A stretch of 19,526 nucleotides of DNA from CAZBWW01 sp964496005 (GTDB lineage: Bacteria; Patescibacteriota; WWE3; UBA101185; UBA10185). The notes beneath the pieces were generated by a model. It did no database searches and had not been told where the DNA came from. It saw only the letters and a list, made by a program, of their open reading frames with translations. How positions within the stretch are numbered: the first letter of the stretch is position 1; every line of letters begins with the position of its first letter. Position numbers and translations under genes: made by a program. Positions 1 to 10,500 of this stretch are shown piece by piece. The stretch lies in the NCBI GenBank assembly GCA_964496005.1, contig CAZBWW010000019.1, positions 1 to 19,526 on the forward strand. The letters run 5' to 3'.

Positions 1-222
1 ATAAACCTCTAGTGTTCCAGTTGTCACGCCAGTGGCATCGCTGGGTAGCTACGTTCGGTTGGGATAAGCGCTGAAAGCATCTAAGCACGAAGCCCATCTT
101 AAGATTAGATCTCTTCTAATTTATTAGACGCAACTCCTGGGAGATGACCAGGTCGATAGGCTGCAGGTGTAAGTACAGCAATGTATTTAGCCAAGCAGTA
201 CTAATGTGTGCGCAACTTTATA
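1..222 (+). rRNA. rrl: 23S ribosomal RNA, 3' end (partial)
   Basis: This is the last ~220 nt of 23S rRNA, the large-subunit RNA of the ribosome. Recognisable domain VI landmarks are the gttgtcacgccagtggcatcgc stretch near 20-41 (cf. E. coli GTTGTCATGCCAATGGCACTG), the near-invariant gctgaaagcatctaagcacga at 70-90, the gataggctgcaggtgtaagtacagcaatg segment around 155-183, and the terminal agtactaatg near 198-207. The 5' part lies outside the window. The exact 3' end was placed by analogy, because its partner strand at the 5' end of 23S is not visible, so it may be off by about 10 nt. Confidence 0.96.
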
Positions 223-364
223 TACAAATGTCGTTTCTTGTTCAGTTTTTAGGGTGTTTAGTACACAAGTATGCGTTATCGAAAACGTACTCGCTTCGCT
301 GCGTGAATGTTTTCTCAAATCGCATACTTGTGTATCACCCTTTATTGGTAATTTGATAGGTAGT
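223..364 (+). other. 23S-5S internal spacer with a long hairpin
   Basis: The transcribed spacer between 23S and 5S carries a long imperfect hairpin. Bases 251-275 (agggtg, then tacacaagtatgcg) pair with 321-341 (cgcatacttgtgtatcaccct). A 3-4 nt bulge on the left arm is the only interruption. The loop contains a further stem, gaaaacgt (281-288) with atgttttc (307-314). Such stems in rRNA spacers are usual RNase III-type processing sites; that role is inferred here. No tRNA lies in the spacer. Short reading frames through it are not credible genes. Confidence 0.7.
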
Positions 365-481
<117 letters not shown>

Positions 482-530
482 TTTGCCTATCAGACGGCTC
501 GACCTCGTCGTCACTATCGTTCCGACTAAT

Positions 531-556
531 GGTCATCGCCGGAACTTTGCCTATCA
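531..556 (+). repeat. Direct repeat copy 2: duplicated 5S 3' end
   Basis: Exact second copy of the 26-bp sequence at 467-492. It could pair with the 5S 5' strand (355-376) just as well as copy 1. The 38 bases between the copies contain gttccg (519-524), which is complementary to cggaac in either copy, and a gacg/cgtc-type inverted repeat (493-512). No T-rich intrinsic terminator for the rrn operon is visible before the convergent gene ending at 579. Confidence 0.95.
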
Positions 557-578
557 AATAAGATTAATCAGCTCTATA

Positions 579-1193
579 TTATTCCTCTATAATTTCTCCG
601 GTTTCAAGATCAATCTTGTTAGGGTTGATTATTAATGGCATTTGGATCTCAACCTCTTTAATTTGCGGTTCAGGCGGGGTTAGTTGATCGGTTGGTGTTA
701 CTTGAGCTAGGTTGTCAAATTCCGGGTCTGATACTACAGTTTCCGGCTGATTTAACTGATATTTTTGGTTTTCTGCTTCAGCACGCTGTTTTGCTTCTTC
801 GGCCTTCATAGCGGATTCTTGTCGCGATAATTCTTGATAATAACTATTGCCATTTTTATCATCGTCAAATAATACAGTACCGTATAGAAATGCAAGCCAG
901 CACGCAACTGAAACGCCTAAGAAAATTGTTGTATAAACAACTATAAGTATGCCGTCTTTTACATTTTTATCAAAGATTAACATGACCGGATACGCGAAAA
1001 TAATAAGAGCAAATATCAACAGGGAAGTCCCAAAAAACAACAACATAGGCAGTACCGGTTGTGTGCCGGGTCTAAATAATTTTTCTAAATTAAAGCCTAA
1101 ATTGAAAAATAGGACAGAGTATCCGAACACTCCTAATGCTTGAATAAGTCCAATTTTCCACGGTTTATTAAGTAACTGTTTGAATTTTTTCAT
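579..1193 (-). CDS. Small membrane protein with three helices and an acidic cytoplasmic-type tail, unknown function
   Basis: I do not recognise a family. The protein has 204 residues from the chosen start (206 if the upstream in-frame ATG at 1199 is used). Numbering from the longer form, three hydrophobic segments lie at about 15-36, 50-72 and 84-108. After them comes a hydrophilic, Glu/Gln/Ala-rich stretch (about 120-150, probably helical) and an acidic Pro-rich tail ending in ETGEIIEE. The start is chosen at 1193 because a perfect TATAAT lies at 1205-1200, directly abutting the first ATG. Transcription from it would begin about at the second ATG, giving a leaderless message. No Shine-Dalgarno is present and no clear -35 was found. 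It lies 61-67 bp downstream of the permease on the same strand, so it may also be read through from that operon. The rRNA operon converges on its 3' end. Confidence 0.75.
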   Translation of the reverse strand: MKKFKQLLNKPWKIGLIQALGVFGYSVLFFNLGFNLEKLFRPGTQPVLPMLLFFGTSLLIFALIIFAYPVMLIFDKNVKDGILIVVYTTIFLGVSVACWLAFLYGTVLFDDDKNGNSYYQELSRQESAMKAEEAKQRAEAENQKYQLNQPETVVSDPEFDNLAQVTPTDQLTPPEPQIKEVEIQMPLIINPNKIDLETGEIIEE

Positions 1194-1199
1194 GCACAT

Positions 1200-1205
1200 A
1201 TTATA
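1200..1205 (-). promoter_or_regulatory. Candidate -10 box (TATAAT) giving a leaderless transcript
   Basis: On the minus strand this is a consensus TATAAT immediately upstream of ATGTGCATG. A start point 6-8 nt downstream would fall on the ATG that begins MKKF. The sequence 17 bp upstream (aaatag) is a poor -35 match, so this is only a candidate. Confidence 0.4.
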
Positions 1206-1260
1206 CCAATTTTTGCAGCTGTCTATTTTTAAGCAAGCCGTATATTTGGGGTATAAGCCT

Positions 1261-3423
1261 TTACTCGTATCTTAACGCATTCAATGCAGAAGTTTTTGTT
1301 GCACGGCGTGCGGGATAAATACCCGTTACTATACCTACAATTAACGACAAAGCGATAATTAAAATTATAAATGCCGGAGGGATGTGCGCGATGTCAATAT
1401 AGCCCACACCCTTAGCGATCGCGAAGATCGAAATAATTAACCCTAATAGCTCTCCGGCTAGGGCGCCAAGAAATAGTCCAAGTAAACCACCAAAAAATCC
1501 CATAATCATAGATTCGGTCAGAAACAACTCTTTTACTTCAAAGGATTTCATACCCATCGCTTTCATCAAACCTATCTCACGCGTTCGTTCTAGCAGTGAT
1601 ACGGTCATTGTGTTAAACATGCCTAGTGCGGCTACACCTAGAGCCACAGTTCCTATTAATGCTAATACAGTTCTAAGCGTCGCAAACAGCCTATTTATCT
1701 GTTCAACAGTATCAGTGACAGAATTGGTCACATAGCCTTTAGCTTCAATCTGTTGTCGTATACCTGCCAAATCATTTTTATCTTCAGTAACAATTTTTAC
1801 TTGTGAATAATTAGCTACGCCAAGGCCTCGTAAATCTATAAAAGGAACATAAAAATAGGGGACATCATCTTGCGGGATTACTCCAACAATAGTGTAGGTT
1901 GCCGGATTGGATTCGACATTAGTCTCACCGTCCTGTAATAGAGAAGTAGTTACAATAAATGATACCTCGAATGTTTGGTTGATTGCGTCCTTTTCTTCCA
2001 CGCCTAGTATATTTAACATTGCGCGGTTAACCACAGCTTGTTTAACTGCTGTTTCAGCAAGATCTACCTTCTTAGCTTGCGCTTTACTCAGTGCCGAGTC
2101 CTCAAGTAAAACCCATTCCGTGCCGGTAAATGACAGACCTTCGAACGCGCTTGTAGATTGGGTTGTTTCAGTAGTTTCCAAGGTGTCTTCTAACCCAAGA
2201 ACCTGTCCCAATTCCGAGTTAAAGCTATTTGGATCTAAGTCACTTATTTTCACTAGTTGTGTTGGTTTTGTGCTTATACTGATTTTAGCCATATAGCCCA
2301 ATTTTTGTTCTTGTTGGCCTAAATCATTTAGCAGTTTTGCATATTCCTGCCCAGCTTCCTCCCATAAATATACCTTTGATTCAACCCATTTACCCAGAGG
2401 TTCCCCGTCTGCTGTTGTCCCTGCTTTACCGTTTGGGCTATCTGGGTATGCAGCACCCCATACCTCGCGGCCTGTGTGAGTACCTTCCACCCTTTTTGTA
2501 TAGCCAATAACAGGTGCGTTTAGACTAGGGCGTTCCCGTACTCTAATCCACTCATTTGGAAAAAGTGTTAGTTCTACATCCCCAATAGGATCACCTTCAG
2601 TGTAAAAACCGGTTGTTGTGTCGCCCACAGTTGTAAGTCCGGCAACTTCACCATTATTTTCACTATTATTCATGTTTTGTCCTTGATTATTACCTCCAAG
2701 TCCTCCGCTGACTATTGAGCTTAATGAATTACTATCGAAAATAGCACCTCTAATCGGTTGAATAGCTGATTGCTTTAGATACTCTGTTGTTACACCGTAT
2801 ACCGCCATGTCAGAAACCGAATTTTTATAATTAACTTTCCCGACCAGCGCAATCAAAGGCAGTGCGTGTTTCACATTGGTAATTTGTTTAAAATCTGCTA
2901 AAGTTTCGTCCGTCAATTTTTGGTTACTTCCGGGTTGTGTATGAATGTCAGCCTGCTTCATTTCCTCAAGTCTCGCAACCCGCGAAATGACCAGTTCCTG
3001 TAGTCCGAACCCAATTGAGACCAAAAAGACAATTGAGGCAATACCTACAGTCATACCGCCAATTGTGATTGCGGTACGAGTAAATTTAAAACGCATATTG
3101 TGTAGCGACAACTCTATTAAGTTAATTCTGTTTATCGAACCTTCACGATGTCTGTTGGCAGCTAATATTTTGGCATAAATACGAGACATTGGGGGAGCGA
3201 GTTTATTTGGTAATATTTTCGGGCAAAGCCGCGACCTTGCAAACTTTACTAATATTTGCGCCGCTAGGTATGAAATTAACAAAATCAAAAACGAGACCGT
3301 GCTTTTAAACCACCTTAAAACTGCGAGTACACCGTGTTTAATAGTTGCCGGTTTTAGGTCATATTTTAACCCTCTATATATGACTCCGGGCAATTTTTTT
3401 AGTAAGTTAAATAACTTTCGCAC
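1261..3423 (-). CDS. MacB/FtsX-type ABC transporter permease with an SH3b-like insertion
   Basis: Membrane subunit (720 residues) of a type VII ABC system, the MacB/LolCDE/FtsX superfamily, which transmits force or extracts substrates instead of pumping through a pore. Visible parts: an extra hydrophobic segment at about 42-61; the family's first core helix at about 119-140; a large extracytoplasmic MacB_PCD-like domain at about 140-580; then three helices at about 583-606, 638-668 and 682-703. The FtsX cytoplasmic signature RTREIGLMKAMGMK is at 613-626 and the closing YPARRATKTSALNALRYE at 703-720. The extracytoplasmic domain carries an insertion that resembles a bacterial SH3 (SH3b) domain, starting WIRVRERPSLNAPVIG at 292-307 and running to about 355. 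It is preceded by a Gly/Asn-rich linker at about 238-258. The start is GTG at 3423. It overlaps the TAG stop of the ATPase gene by one base (TAGTG), with AAGGA upstream, so translation is coupled. The superfamily call is firm; the substrate is unknown. Confidence 0.93.
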   Translation of the reverse strand: MRKLFNLLKKLPGVIYRGLKYDLKPATIKHGVLAVLRWFKSTVSFLILLISYLAAQILVKFARSRLCPKILPNKLAPPMSRIYAKILAANRHREGSINRINLIELSLHNMRFKFTRTAITIGGMTVGIASIVFLVSIGFGLQELVISRVARLEEMKQADIHTQPGSNQKLTDETLADFKQITNVKHALPLIALVGKVNYKNSVSDMAVYGVTTEYLKQSAIQPIRGAIFDSNSLSSIVSGGLGGNNQGQNMNNSENNGEVAGLTTVGDTTTGFYTEGDPIGDVELTLFPNEWIRVRERPSLNAPVIGYTKRVEGTHTGREVWGAAYPDSPNGKAGTTADGEPLGKWVESKVYLWEEAGQEYAKLLNDLGQQEQKLGYMAKISISTKPTQLVKISDLDPNSFNSELGQVLGLEDTLETTETTQSTSAFEGLSFTGTEWVLLEDSALSKAQAKKVDLAETAVKQAVVNRAMLNILGVEEKDAINQTFEVSFIVTTSLLQDGETNVESNPATYTIVGVIPQDDVPYFYVPFIDLRGLGVANYSQVKIVTEDKNDLAGIRQQIEAKGYVTNSVTDTVEQINRLFATLRTVLALIGTVALGVAALGMFNTMTVSLLERTREIGLMKAMGMKSFEVKELFLTESMIMGFFGGLLGLFLGALAGELLGLIISIFAIAKGVGYIDIAHIPPAFIILIIALSLIVGIVTGIYPARRATKTSALNALRYE

Positions 3424-4547
3424 TATCCGTTCCTTTTAAATTTTCTTACTTCCCGTTTAGGTCGTATCTTAGGTCGTTTATTATCAGGATTTTCTTTTAC
3501 AACAGGCTCTTCTACTGCAGAGAGGTTTTGCTGTTCTTGAAGCTTTGGTGGTTCAATCTGTTGTACCTCTTGTTGTTCTTGAAGCTTTGGTGGTTCAATT
3601 TGTTGTTCCGGTTGCTGCGATTCGTTTTGTTGTTGTGCTTGTGTCGATACCGCTTCCGATTGTTGAATTTCCGTTTTTTGCACATCTTCTTTTTGTATCT
3701 CGCCCTTCGGTTCATCAGGTTTACCATCACCTACAAAATTCTCACTCCCTTTTATACTGCCAATTCTCTTCATTTGCAGCTCACCAATCAGTTTTTCCTT
3801 ATCTCCCTCCTGATACACGCCAATAACTTCACCATCAAGCATACGCACAGCAGTGTTTGCATATGTCAGGTACTCCAAATCGTGAGTTACCATAATTACG
3901 GTTTTGTTTTCATTCGTATTCATTTCTTTTAGTAACCGCATAATGTCCTGTCCGGCTTTAAAGTCTAAATTCCCGGTAGGTTCGTCAGCTATAATAATTT
4001 CGGGGTTATTTATTAGTGCGCGTGCAAGTGAAATTCGTTGTTGCTGCCCTCCTGATAGTTCAGTTGGCATATAATCAGCCCACGCCTCCAACTCAAGTTT
4101 TCTAAGCATTTCTGTGGCTTTAATAAATGCCCTTGGTTTTTCGGATCCAAGTAAAAGCAATGGAAATGCAACATTTTCGCGTACTTGCAAAGACTTAATC
4201 CAGTTCGCTTGTTGAAAGACCATTCCGACGTGCTGTTTTCTAAACTCAGACCGTGCATCCTCATCAGAATTTTTATAAATATCTTGTCCTAAAAACTTAA
4301 TCTCACCAGTTGTTGGTGGTTCCAGTCCCAAAATAATGTGAAGCAAGGTAGATTTACCACATCCGGAAGGCCCAAAAATAATTATAAAATCACCATATCT
4401 GATGTTAAAGTTGATATTTTTTAATACAGTTACATCCTGCACACCAACTCTAAACGATTTGTGTATTTGGTTAATCTCGATAATATTGCTTTGCTCGCTT
4501 TTCGCCTGACTTAGTGTTGTTGTTTGTGTTGTTTGTACTTCTGCCAT
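3423..4547 (-). CDS. MacB/LolD-type ABC transporter ATPase with a Q/E/P-rich C-terminal tail
   Basis: ATP-binding subunit that powers the coupled permease. Positions from the chosen start: Walker A GPSGCGKST at 59-67, Q-loop Gln near 112, ABC signature LSGGQQQR at 164-171, Walker B IIIADEP at 184-190 with the family's TGNLD following, and the switch His in VMVTHD near 222. These are all intact. The ATPase core ends near residue 260. About 110 further residues follow, which ordinary LolD/MacB ATPases (about 230 residues) lack. They are rich in Gln, Glu and Pro, contain two copies of a 14-residue repeat (IEPPKLQEQQ core), and end in a Lys/Arg cluster. The tail is probably disordered and cytoplasmic. 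The frame is open further upstream to a TTG at 4601 inside the kelch gene. ATG 4547 is preferred because it clears the upstream stop by 28 bp, though neither start has a good ribosome-binding site. Confidence 0.92.
   Translation of the reverse strand: MAEVQTTQTTTLSQAKSEQSNIIEINQIHKSFRVGVQDVTVLKNINFNIRYGDFIIIFGPSGCGKSTLLHIILGLEPPTTGEIKFLGQDIYKNSDEDARSEFRKQHVGMVFQQANWIKSLQVRENVAFPLLLLGSEKPRAFIKATEMLRKLELEAWADYMPTELSGGQQQRISLARALINNPEIIIADEPTGNLDFKAGQDIMRLLKEMNTNENKTVIMVTHDLEYLTYANTAVRMLDGEVIGVYQEGDKEKLIGELQMKRIGSIKGSENFVGDGKPDEPKGEIQKEDVQKTEIQQSEAVSTQAQQQNESQQPEQQIEPPKLQEQQEVQQIEPPKLQEQQNLSAVEEPVVKENPDNKRPKIRPKREVRKFKRNG
3532..3615 (-). repeat. Two-copy 42-bp tandem repeat in the ATPase tail
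   Basis: An identical 26-bp core (tgttcttgaagctttggtgg then ttcaat, + strand) occurs at 3532-3557 and 3574-3599, with period 42 bp (14 codons). It encodes the repeated IEPPKLQEQQ segment. The near identity at DNA level suggests a recent duplication. Confidence 0.95.
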
Positions 4548-4575
4548 TTCTTTCTTACCAAAATAATTTAAAGCG

Positions 4576-7500
4576 TTAGTTAATACTCCCAATAAACCCA
4601 AACGCTTCTTGGAGATTTGCTATTACCAGGTCAAGCGCGTTTTCAGTTACTTTAGGCGTAATTGTTACTGTATCAATAGACTCTGTTCTATTACCTGCAC
4701 TATCGGTAGACAAGGCGCGTAGATGGTAGACCTTGGACGGCGTAAGACCGGAGATAATAACCATATGGTTAGTAGTTAAGTTTGTGTCTTCCTGTGTCTT
4801 TTGGGAGTAGGTAGTTCCCGTACCTTCCCCATATTCTACCTGCGCAGTTGTTGGTTCATCTGTATCCCACGTTACTACCAGTTGAGCCAGCGATTCAGCT
4901 TCAGCGGAAGCTTTAATAATTGTGCCTTCAACTTTTAAATTAAGCACTGCTGCGGGTCTGGTATCTGTCGATGTTGTAAGTGTTTGTACTTCTGATCGCG
5001 CTTCGTTGCCTGCAATATCACGTCCACTCACAATCAAATTATATGTAGTTTGTGGCAAAAGTCCTCGAAGCAAAACTTTATGCTCTCCAACTTCAAGTTT
5101 TACATTTACCTCATCTCTTGTAGCTCCGGGATTATCAACAGGGTAGTAAGTTACAATACTTGATACTTCGGTGTTGGTGTTCCAAAGTACTAAAACCGTT
5201 GATTGTGCAGTTCCTTTAACTTGTTGAATTTGCACATCTGATATTCGCGGACTTGGCAGGGTAGTGAAATCCAAAATAGTGCCTTCGTATTCCTCATCGT
5301 CTGAGTCAAATCCGTTAATTTTATAGAAATATTTCGTGCCGTCCAATAAGCCGTCTAGTGTAACAATGTAAGTAGCCTCAGATGTAGATGTTGAGATTTC
5401 AGTTACGCCCCCAAATGCTGTTGATTCTCCATAATAAACTCTCGCCTTACTACCGCCGGTAATTGTGAATTTAATTTGGGCGGAAGTAATTCCAATAGAG
5501 CTCATTACCACATCCTTAATAGTTGGTGCCGGTAGGGTAGTGAAGGAATACTCGTCTGAAATACCGGTATTTCCGTCTTCGTCAGTCCATTTTGCTACAA
5601 AATAATAGGTGGTACCTGCAGACAAATTTGTTAAGAGTAGCTCGTGTCCGGTTACTTGTTCTGAGCTTCCTACTTCTTCGGTGTTGTAATCTCCTGATGA
5701 CTCTCCAAAAGCTACCTTTGAATCAGATGTTCGTGAGGTTGCCCATGAAATAGTTGCTGTTTTTGTGGTTATATCTGTTACAAGGGGTTCACCAACTAAA
5801 GGCGCGGCTTCAACAAATTTACCATCCGGATACATCGAGACGGTTGTTGAAAAAGATCCGCAATTATTAGTATTGTCGCACGCCTTTACCTTGTAATAAT
5901 ATGTTAATTGTTCTAGACCTGTGTCAACATATGAAATACCTCTACTAGACGCAATTTCCTCAAAGCTTGAGTTATCTTCAGATCTAAATATTTTGTACGT
6001 ATCCACTCCGGCACCTACATCTTCCGGTTCTTCCCATGAGATTGCTATTTTCCAACTGGAGGTTGCTTTTACGGATACGTCGGCAATATCCATACTGATA
6101 GGTATACCCGGAGCAGAAGTGTTGGCTGTAAAGGTTATAGATTCGTACAGGTCGTAATCTATATTGCCGGCCTCGTCCTTTGCCACAATATAAAAAATAT
6201 TTTCTCCCGGGAGCGTAGCAAACGGTCCAGCCGATAAAAATGTATTAGCTGTCTCAGTAACACTCACCATAGTAGGATGAGAATTTACACTGTAATAATA
6301 GCGAAGATTTTCAGTACTACCAAAATATGTTGCGGGCGCATCCCATTCAAATGCGAATGAGTTTTCTGTGTTGGTGTTGGGTGTAACCTCTAAATTTTGG
6401 GGTGGGGAAGGTGCGTCTGAGCTAAAGTAGTAAGAGGTTGTAGCATAAGAACTATAATTGCCGGCGGTGTCTTTTGCTCTCACATAAAAAATGTTTTGCG
6501 CTGACTGATATGATGGGACACCTGTTACAAACAAATCTGCACTACATTGATCACTTGCCCACAAACCACTACCGGCACCTGTTTTGTAACAATATTCATC
6601 CACACCAGAACCTGCATCAGTTGATGCCGTCCATGTGAAGTCAAAGCTGTCTGTAGATGAATAGCCGGCGGGATCCGCAGAAACACTACCGGGAACAGTT
6701 GGACCTGTAGCATCGTATTTATATATAAAAGGCGCCCAGATTGCGGCACTTGTATTTCCGGCCTCATCAATTGTTTCTATGCGCAAGTAATATGTACTGC
6801 CTGATACAAGTCCCGAACCATCGTATTCACTATCCGTTACAAAAGTTCCGCTAGTTGAGGGATCCGCACTACTATTTGTGCCTAAATATACATAGTAGCC
6901 TGCGACTCCCGAACCAGTTGCGGTGTCGGACGCACCGCCAACTGCTTCTGCATCAGGCCAGTCAAAATTAGGCGTGCCGTAGGTGTACCAAGTGTCTGTG
7001 GTTAGCGGCACTGCTTGTGCACCGGAATCATAAGCCGATAAACTTGATGGGTTTGTCGGTGCGTCCGTATCCTGATAATAATTAATAGTGTAGTCACTTA
7101 CTATTCCGGAATACACGCTATCAGAACTTGAAAAATCAAATTTAACTTGAATGTACTGATTCACTGTTGAGTTAATTTTGTATTTATATGTACTGCCAAT
7201 TTGTTTTTCCTGTGAGACTGCCGACCAGGCTGTCCAGTCACTACCGTTGGCAGATGATCTTGTTGTAATTTCTATATCCGCGTTTGTTGCTGAAGTATAT
7301 GTGATTTCTAAATTGCCAAATCTGTATATTGACCCAAGGTCGATGGCTTCAGAAGTATACGACCCGGAGGCTTCAAAAGAAGTTGAGTCAGTTTGTGCTA
7401 CATACGTATACAGCCCGTCGCTGTACGTATCTGTTCCAGGACCTGCAATAACATGAACTATACCGCTACCATCACTGGCAGCGGAACCACCGGTAAATAT

Positions 7501-10500
7501 TTGAGCCGGTGCGTTTGTAATCGAACTCCATGTTCCTCCTGCAATCTCATATTTATAACAAGATGCTGTATTAGTGGCGCGACATGCATACAAATGATCG
7601 CCACCTGCGTCAACCAGAAAACCATCATTATAAACGTTGATAGACATGCCTGTTAGTGTAGTCCATGAATTGCTACCCGGTGTATATCTGTAAAAGGGGT
7701 TGCTCGCAATATTGTTACCTCGTAACGTATATACATAACCATCTCTGTAAACTAACTGCGCCCCGTCTGCTACTGTCGCAGGCAACCCCGTCATAGCAGC
7801 CCATTTGGTACCACTGCTTCCTTGCGTGTCAAATCTATAAAAGCTTGTTGTAGCACCTCCACGTGCCCAGTACATATATTGACTTCCATCGTAAACCATT
7901 GTTGTACCCGCGCCGGGGTCTAAAGGAAAAGGATCACTGGTTTCTTCAGACCAAGTATCTGTGTCAATATCATAAATCATTAAGCGGTTGTCATATTGAG
8001 AGCCTGCGGCATAAATTTGGTTATTGGTGCTTTCATACGCAATAGTACCTCCAATAAAAAAACCTAATGGTGCGGGTGCTAGTTCGACAGTTTCTCCGGT
8101 TGTGGGGTCGAATCTAAATAATCTGCTTTCATAATTACCTTGTGTAAAATAAAAATAATTTCCGTCTCCCTTTACAATTTCCGCTCCGGAATTAAATGCT
8201 CTACTACCCTGACCTTGGAAGAAGCCACCTAACATGCCGCGAGTTGGAAGTTCCCACAAATCTTTGGCAGTATCATATGTGTAATAAGATCGCGTATTAT
8301 TTCCTCTTATGACATATAATTTCCCATTTATATTGCGCATTGCAGAGCCTATATAAAAAGGTAGCGGTCCGTCGGCAAGCTTAGTCCATGTAGCCGATTC
8401 TATGTCATATTTAAACAAGAATGGCTTTGAGTTGCCGGCAAGCAGATATATTACATTTTGCGTTTCGTCATACGAGATTTTACTGCCATCATATGTAAAA
8501 GCAGGTAAATTAGGTAAGCGTGTCCACTCGTTGCCTGAAATGCTGTAAGATGCGAAACCAGTACGGGCAGTACCTTGCATGGCATAAATTGTGTCATTTC
8601 CGTCGTAAGCAAGATCACCTCCATACCTAACCAAATTATCCGCTTGATATGTTGGAGCATCAAAATCTATATTTGCTAATGTTTCCCACGAATTACCGGT
8701 TGTATCGTATCTAAAGAAAGAATCGTCAGTATTACCTCTTAAGGCATAAATATATTGTGACCCGTCATAAATTAGGGAAGAGCCAAAATTAATCGTTTGG
8801 GGAGCATCTGTTGCAGCACCGTCATCCCAGCTGTTTCCTGAAATGTCATACCTCCAAAATGTGGTGGTGTTGTTTCCCGCAAAGGCGTACAAGTATCCGC
8901 TTGGGCCTTCAATAATTTGTGCACCATATGTAAGTGTGGTAGGTGCGGCAGTAAGCGTGGTCCAGACATCCGTAGCAATATCATATTCATAAAACACATT
9001 AGTTGTACCTCCTCTAAAGACATAAAGTTTATTTGAAGATGCCACGTAGGCAATACTGCTGCCGTGGTATACGTTCGCGGGAACTAGTGTCAGTCTAGTT
9101 TGTTTCCAAAACCCTTCCTTACTTTCCAATTTTAGTTCGTCACCTGCCGTTGATACAGATGAGAGAGAACCTGCGTCAAAATCACCCGTGTCGGTTAATG
9201 TCAATGAGGTTGCCGAAATTCCGGAATATTCGTACGTGAAACCCGTGATGGCAGAACTGATATTTCCTGCAGTATCCTTTGTCTGTAGTCTTAGGTAGTA
9301 ATTACCAGAAGACATGGGTTCGGTAGCCAGGTAACTTGAGGCTGTCTGAAAATTACCTAACGTTTGTGGATCAGCTCCTGAGCTTGTACCGAAATAAACA
9401 TAATACCCCTCTATTTCGCTTTCGGTATCACTAGCCCCAGACCAAGTAAAGTAGGGGTTAGCATATTTGTAGGCTTCGCCATCGGTGAGTTCAACGCCGC
9501 CAACTTCCTGGCTTGAGCCATCGAATGTATCCGGATTTGTCGGATCAGTTGTATCTCCATCGTAATCAAGTGTCAGGCTGTGCAAAGTTGGTGCCTGAGT
9601 TTGGTCCGAGGATGCACTTAGAGTAGCTCTAATTTGTATGTATCTTTCTTCTGGTGATGCAATAGACCCTCCGGGAACTGCTTCCCAAGTAGACCATGCA
9701 TCCAAATCTGCAGAAGTTCTTGTTTCGAGTGTGACTGCCGAGTCGCCGGGAGTTGTTACAGAGCTGGCTAATGAATTCCACCCGCTGACATAGGTTAAAT
9801 CAATTGTGTCACTTGTCCATGTTCCGCTGACAGGGAAGTCGTCCGTCCCTACGGTAAAAACGTTCATGTTAGTTTGAGCTCTTCCTTCAATCGAATAAAT
9901 TTGACCGGAACCGTCGCTTTCCAACGAACCGCCGTCGTACGGACCGTAATCATATCCGGTTTGTTGCGAAAGCGGATCCATATATGTCCATTCGCCTGAG
10001 GCGATGTTATATCTCCAGAAGTCCTTTTTATAATAACCCGCCTGAATATACAAATTTCCATCATAATATGTCATATCTGTGCCATAAAAAGGACCGTACG
10101 GCAGTGAATCAAGTGATGACCACGTGTCCGTACCAATCACATATTTCAATATTTGTCCTGTTCTAGAGCCCGAAATGTAGTATATGTCAGTGCCATCATA
10201 TGCAAGCCGTGCACCATATGATGCTTCGGTGTTATCAGGTAGATCAGCAACAGATATGTCATCCCAGCTATTACCTGAAATTGAATAACGCCAAAAAGTT
10301 CTAGTGTAGTTTCCGCGGGTTGCATAGATGTAGTCTCCACTGCCGGGGTAGACTAGTGCACCGCCGTATCTAACAGTAGCCGGCGCGTCTGCCATGGTTG
10401 ACCACGAATCTCCAGCGGGATCGTACCTATAAAAAGTGACCACATTACTTCCTCTAAAAAAATATAAATAACTACCCGCGGCTACGCCTTTTGTATCATC

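Noticed and set aside
24..27. Lipoprotein signal (LLAC, residue positions 24-27 of the kelch protein; located near 11635-11646)
   Set aside because: The hydrophobic segment continues for more than ten residues after the Cys and position -2 is Leu, so a signal anchor is more likely.
3500..3620. CRISPR-like direct repeats
   Set aside because: There are only two copies with a 16-bp gap, in frame inside a coding region; this is a protein tandem repeat.
3528..3932. Plus-strand Leu/Phe-rich ORFs opposite the ATPase tail
   Set aside because: They are antisense shadows of the Gln/Glu-rich tail; the minus-strand frame has all ABC motifs.
4548..4601. TTG start for the ABC ATPase at 4601 inside the kelch gene
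   Set aside because: It overlaps the upstream gene by 26 bases and adds residues before the usual ATPase N-terminus; the ATG at 4547 is simpler. It cannot be fully excluded.
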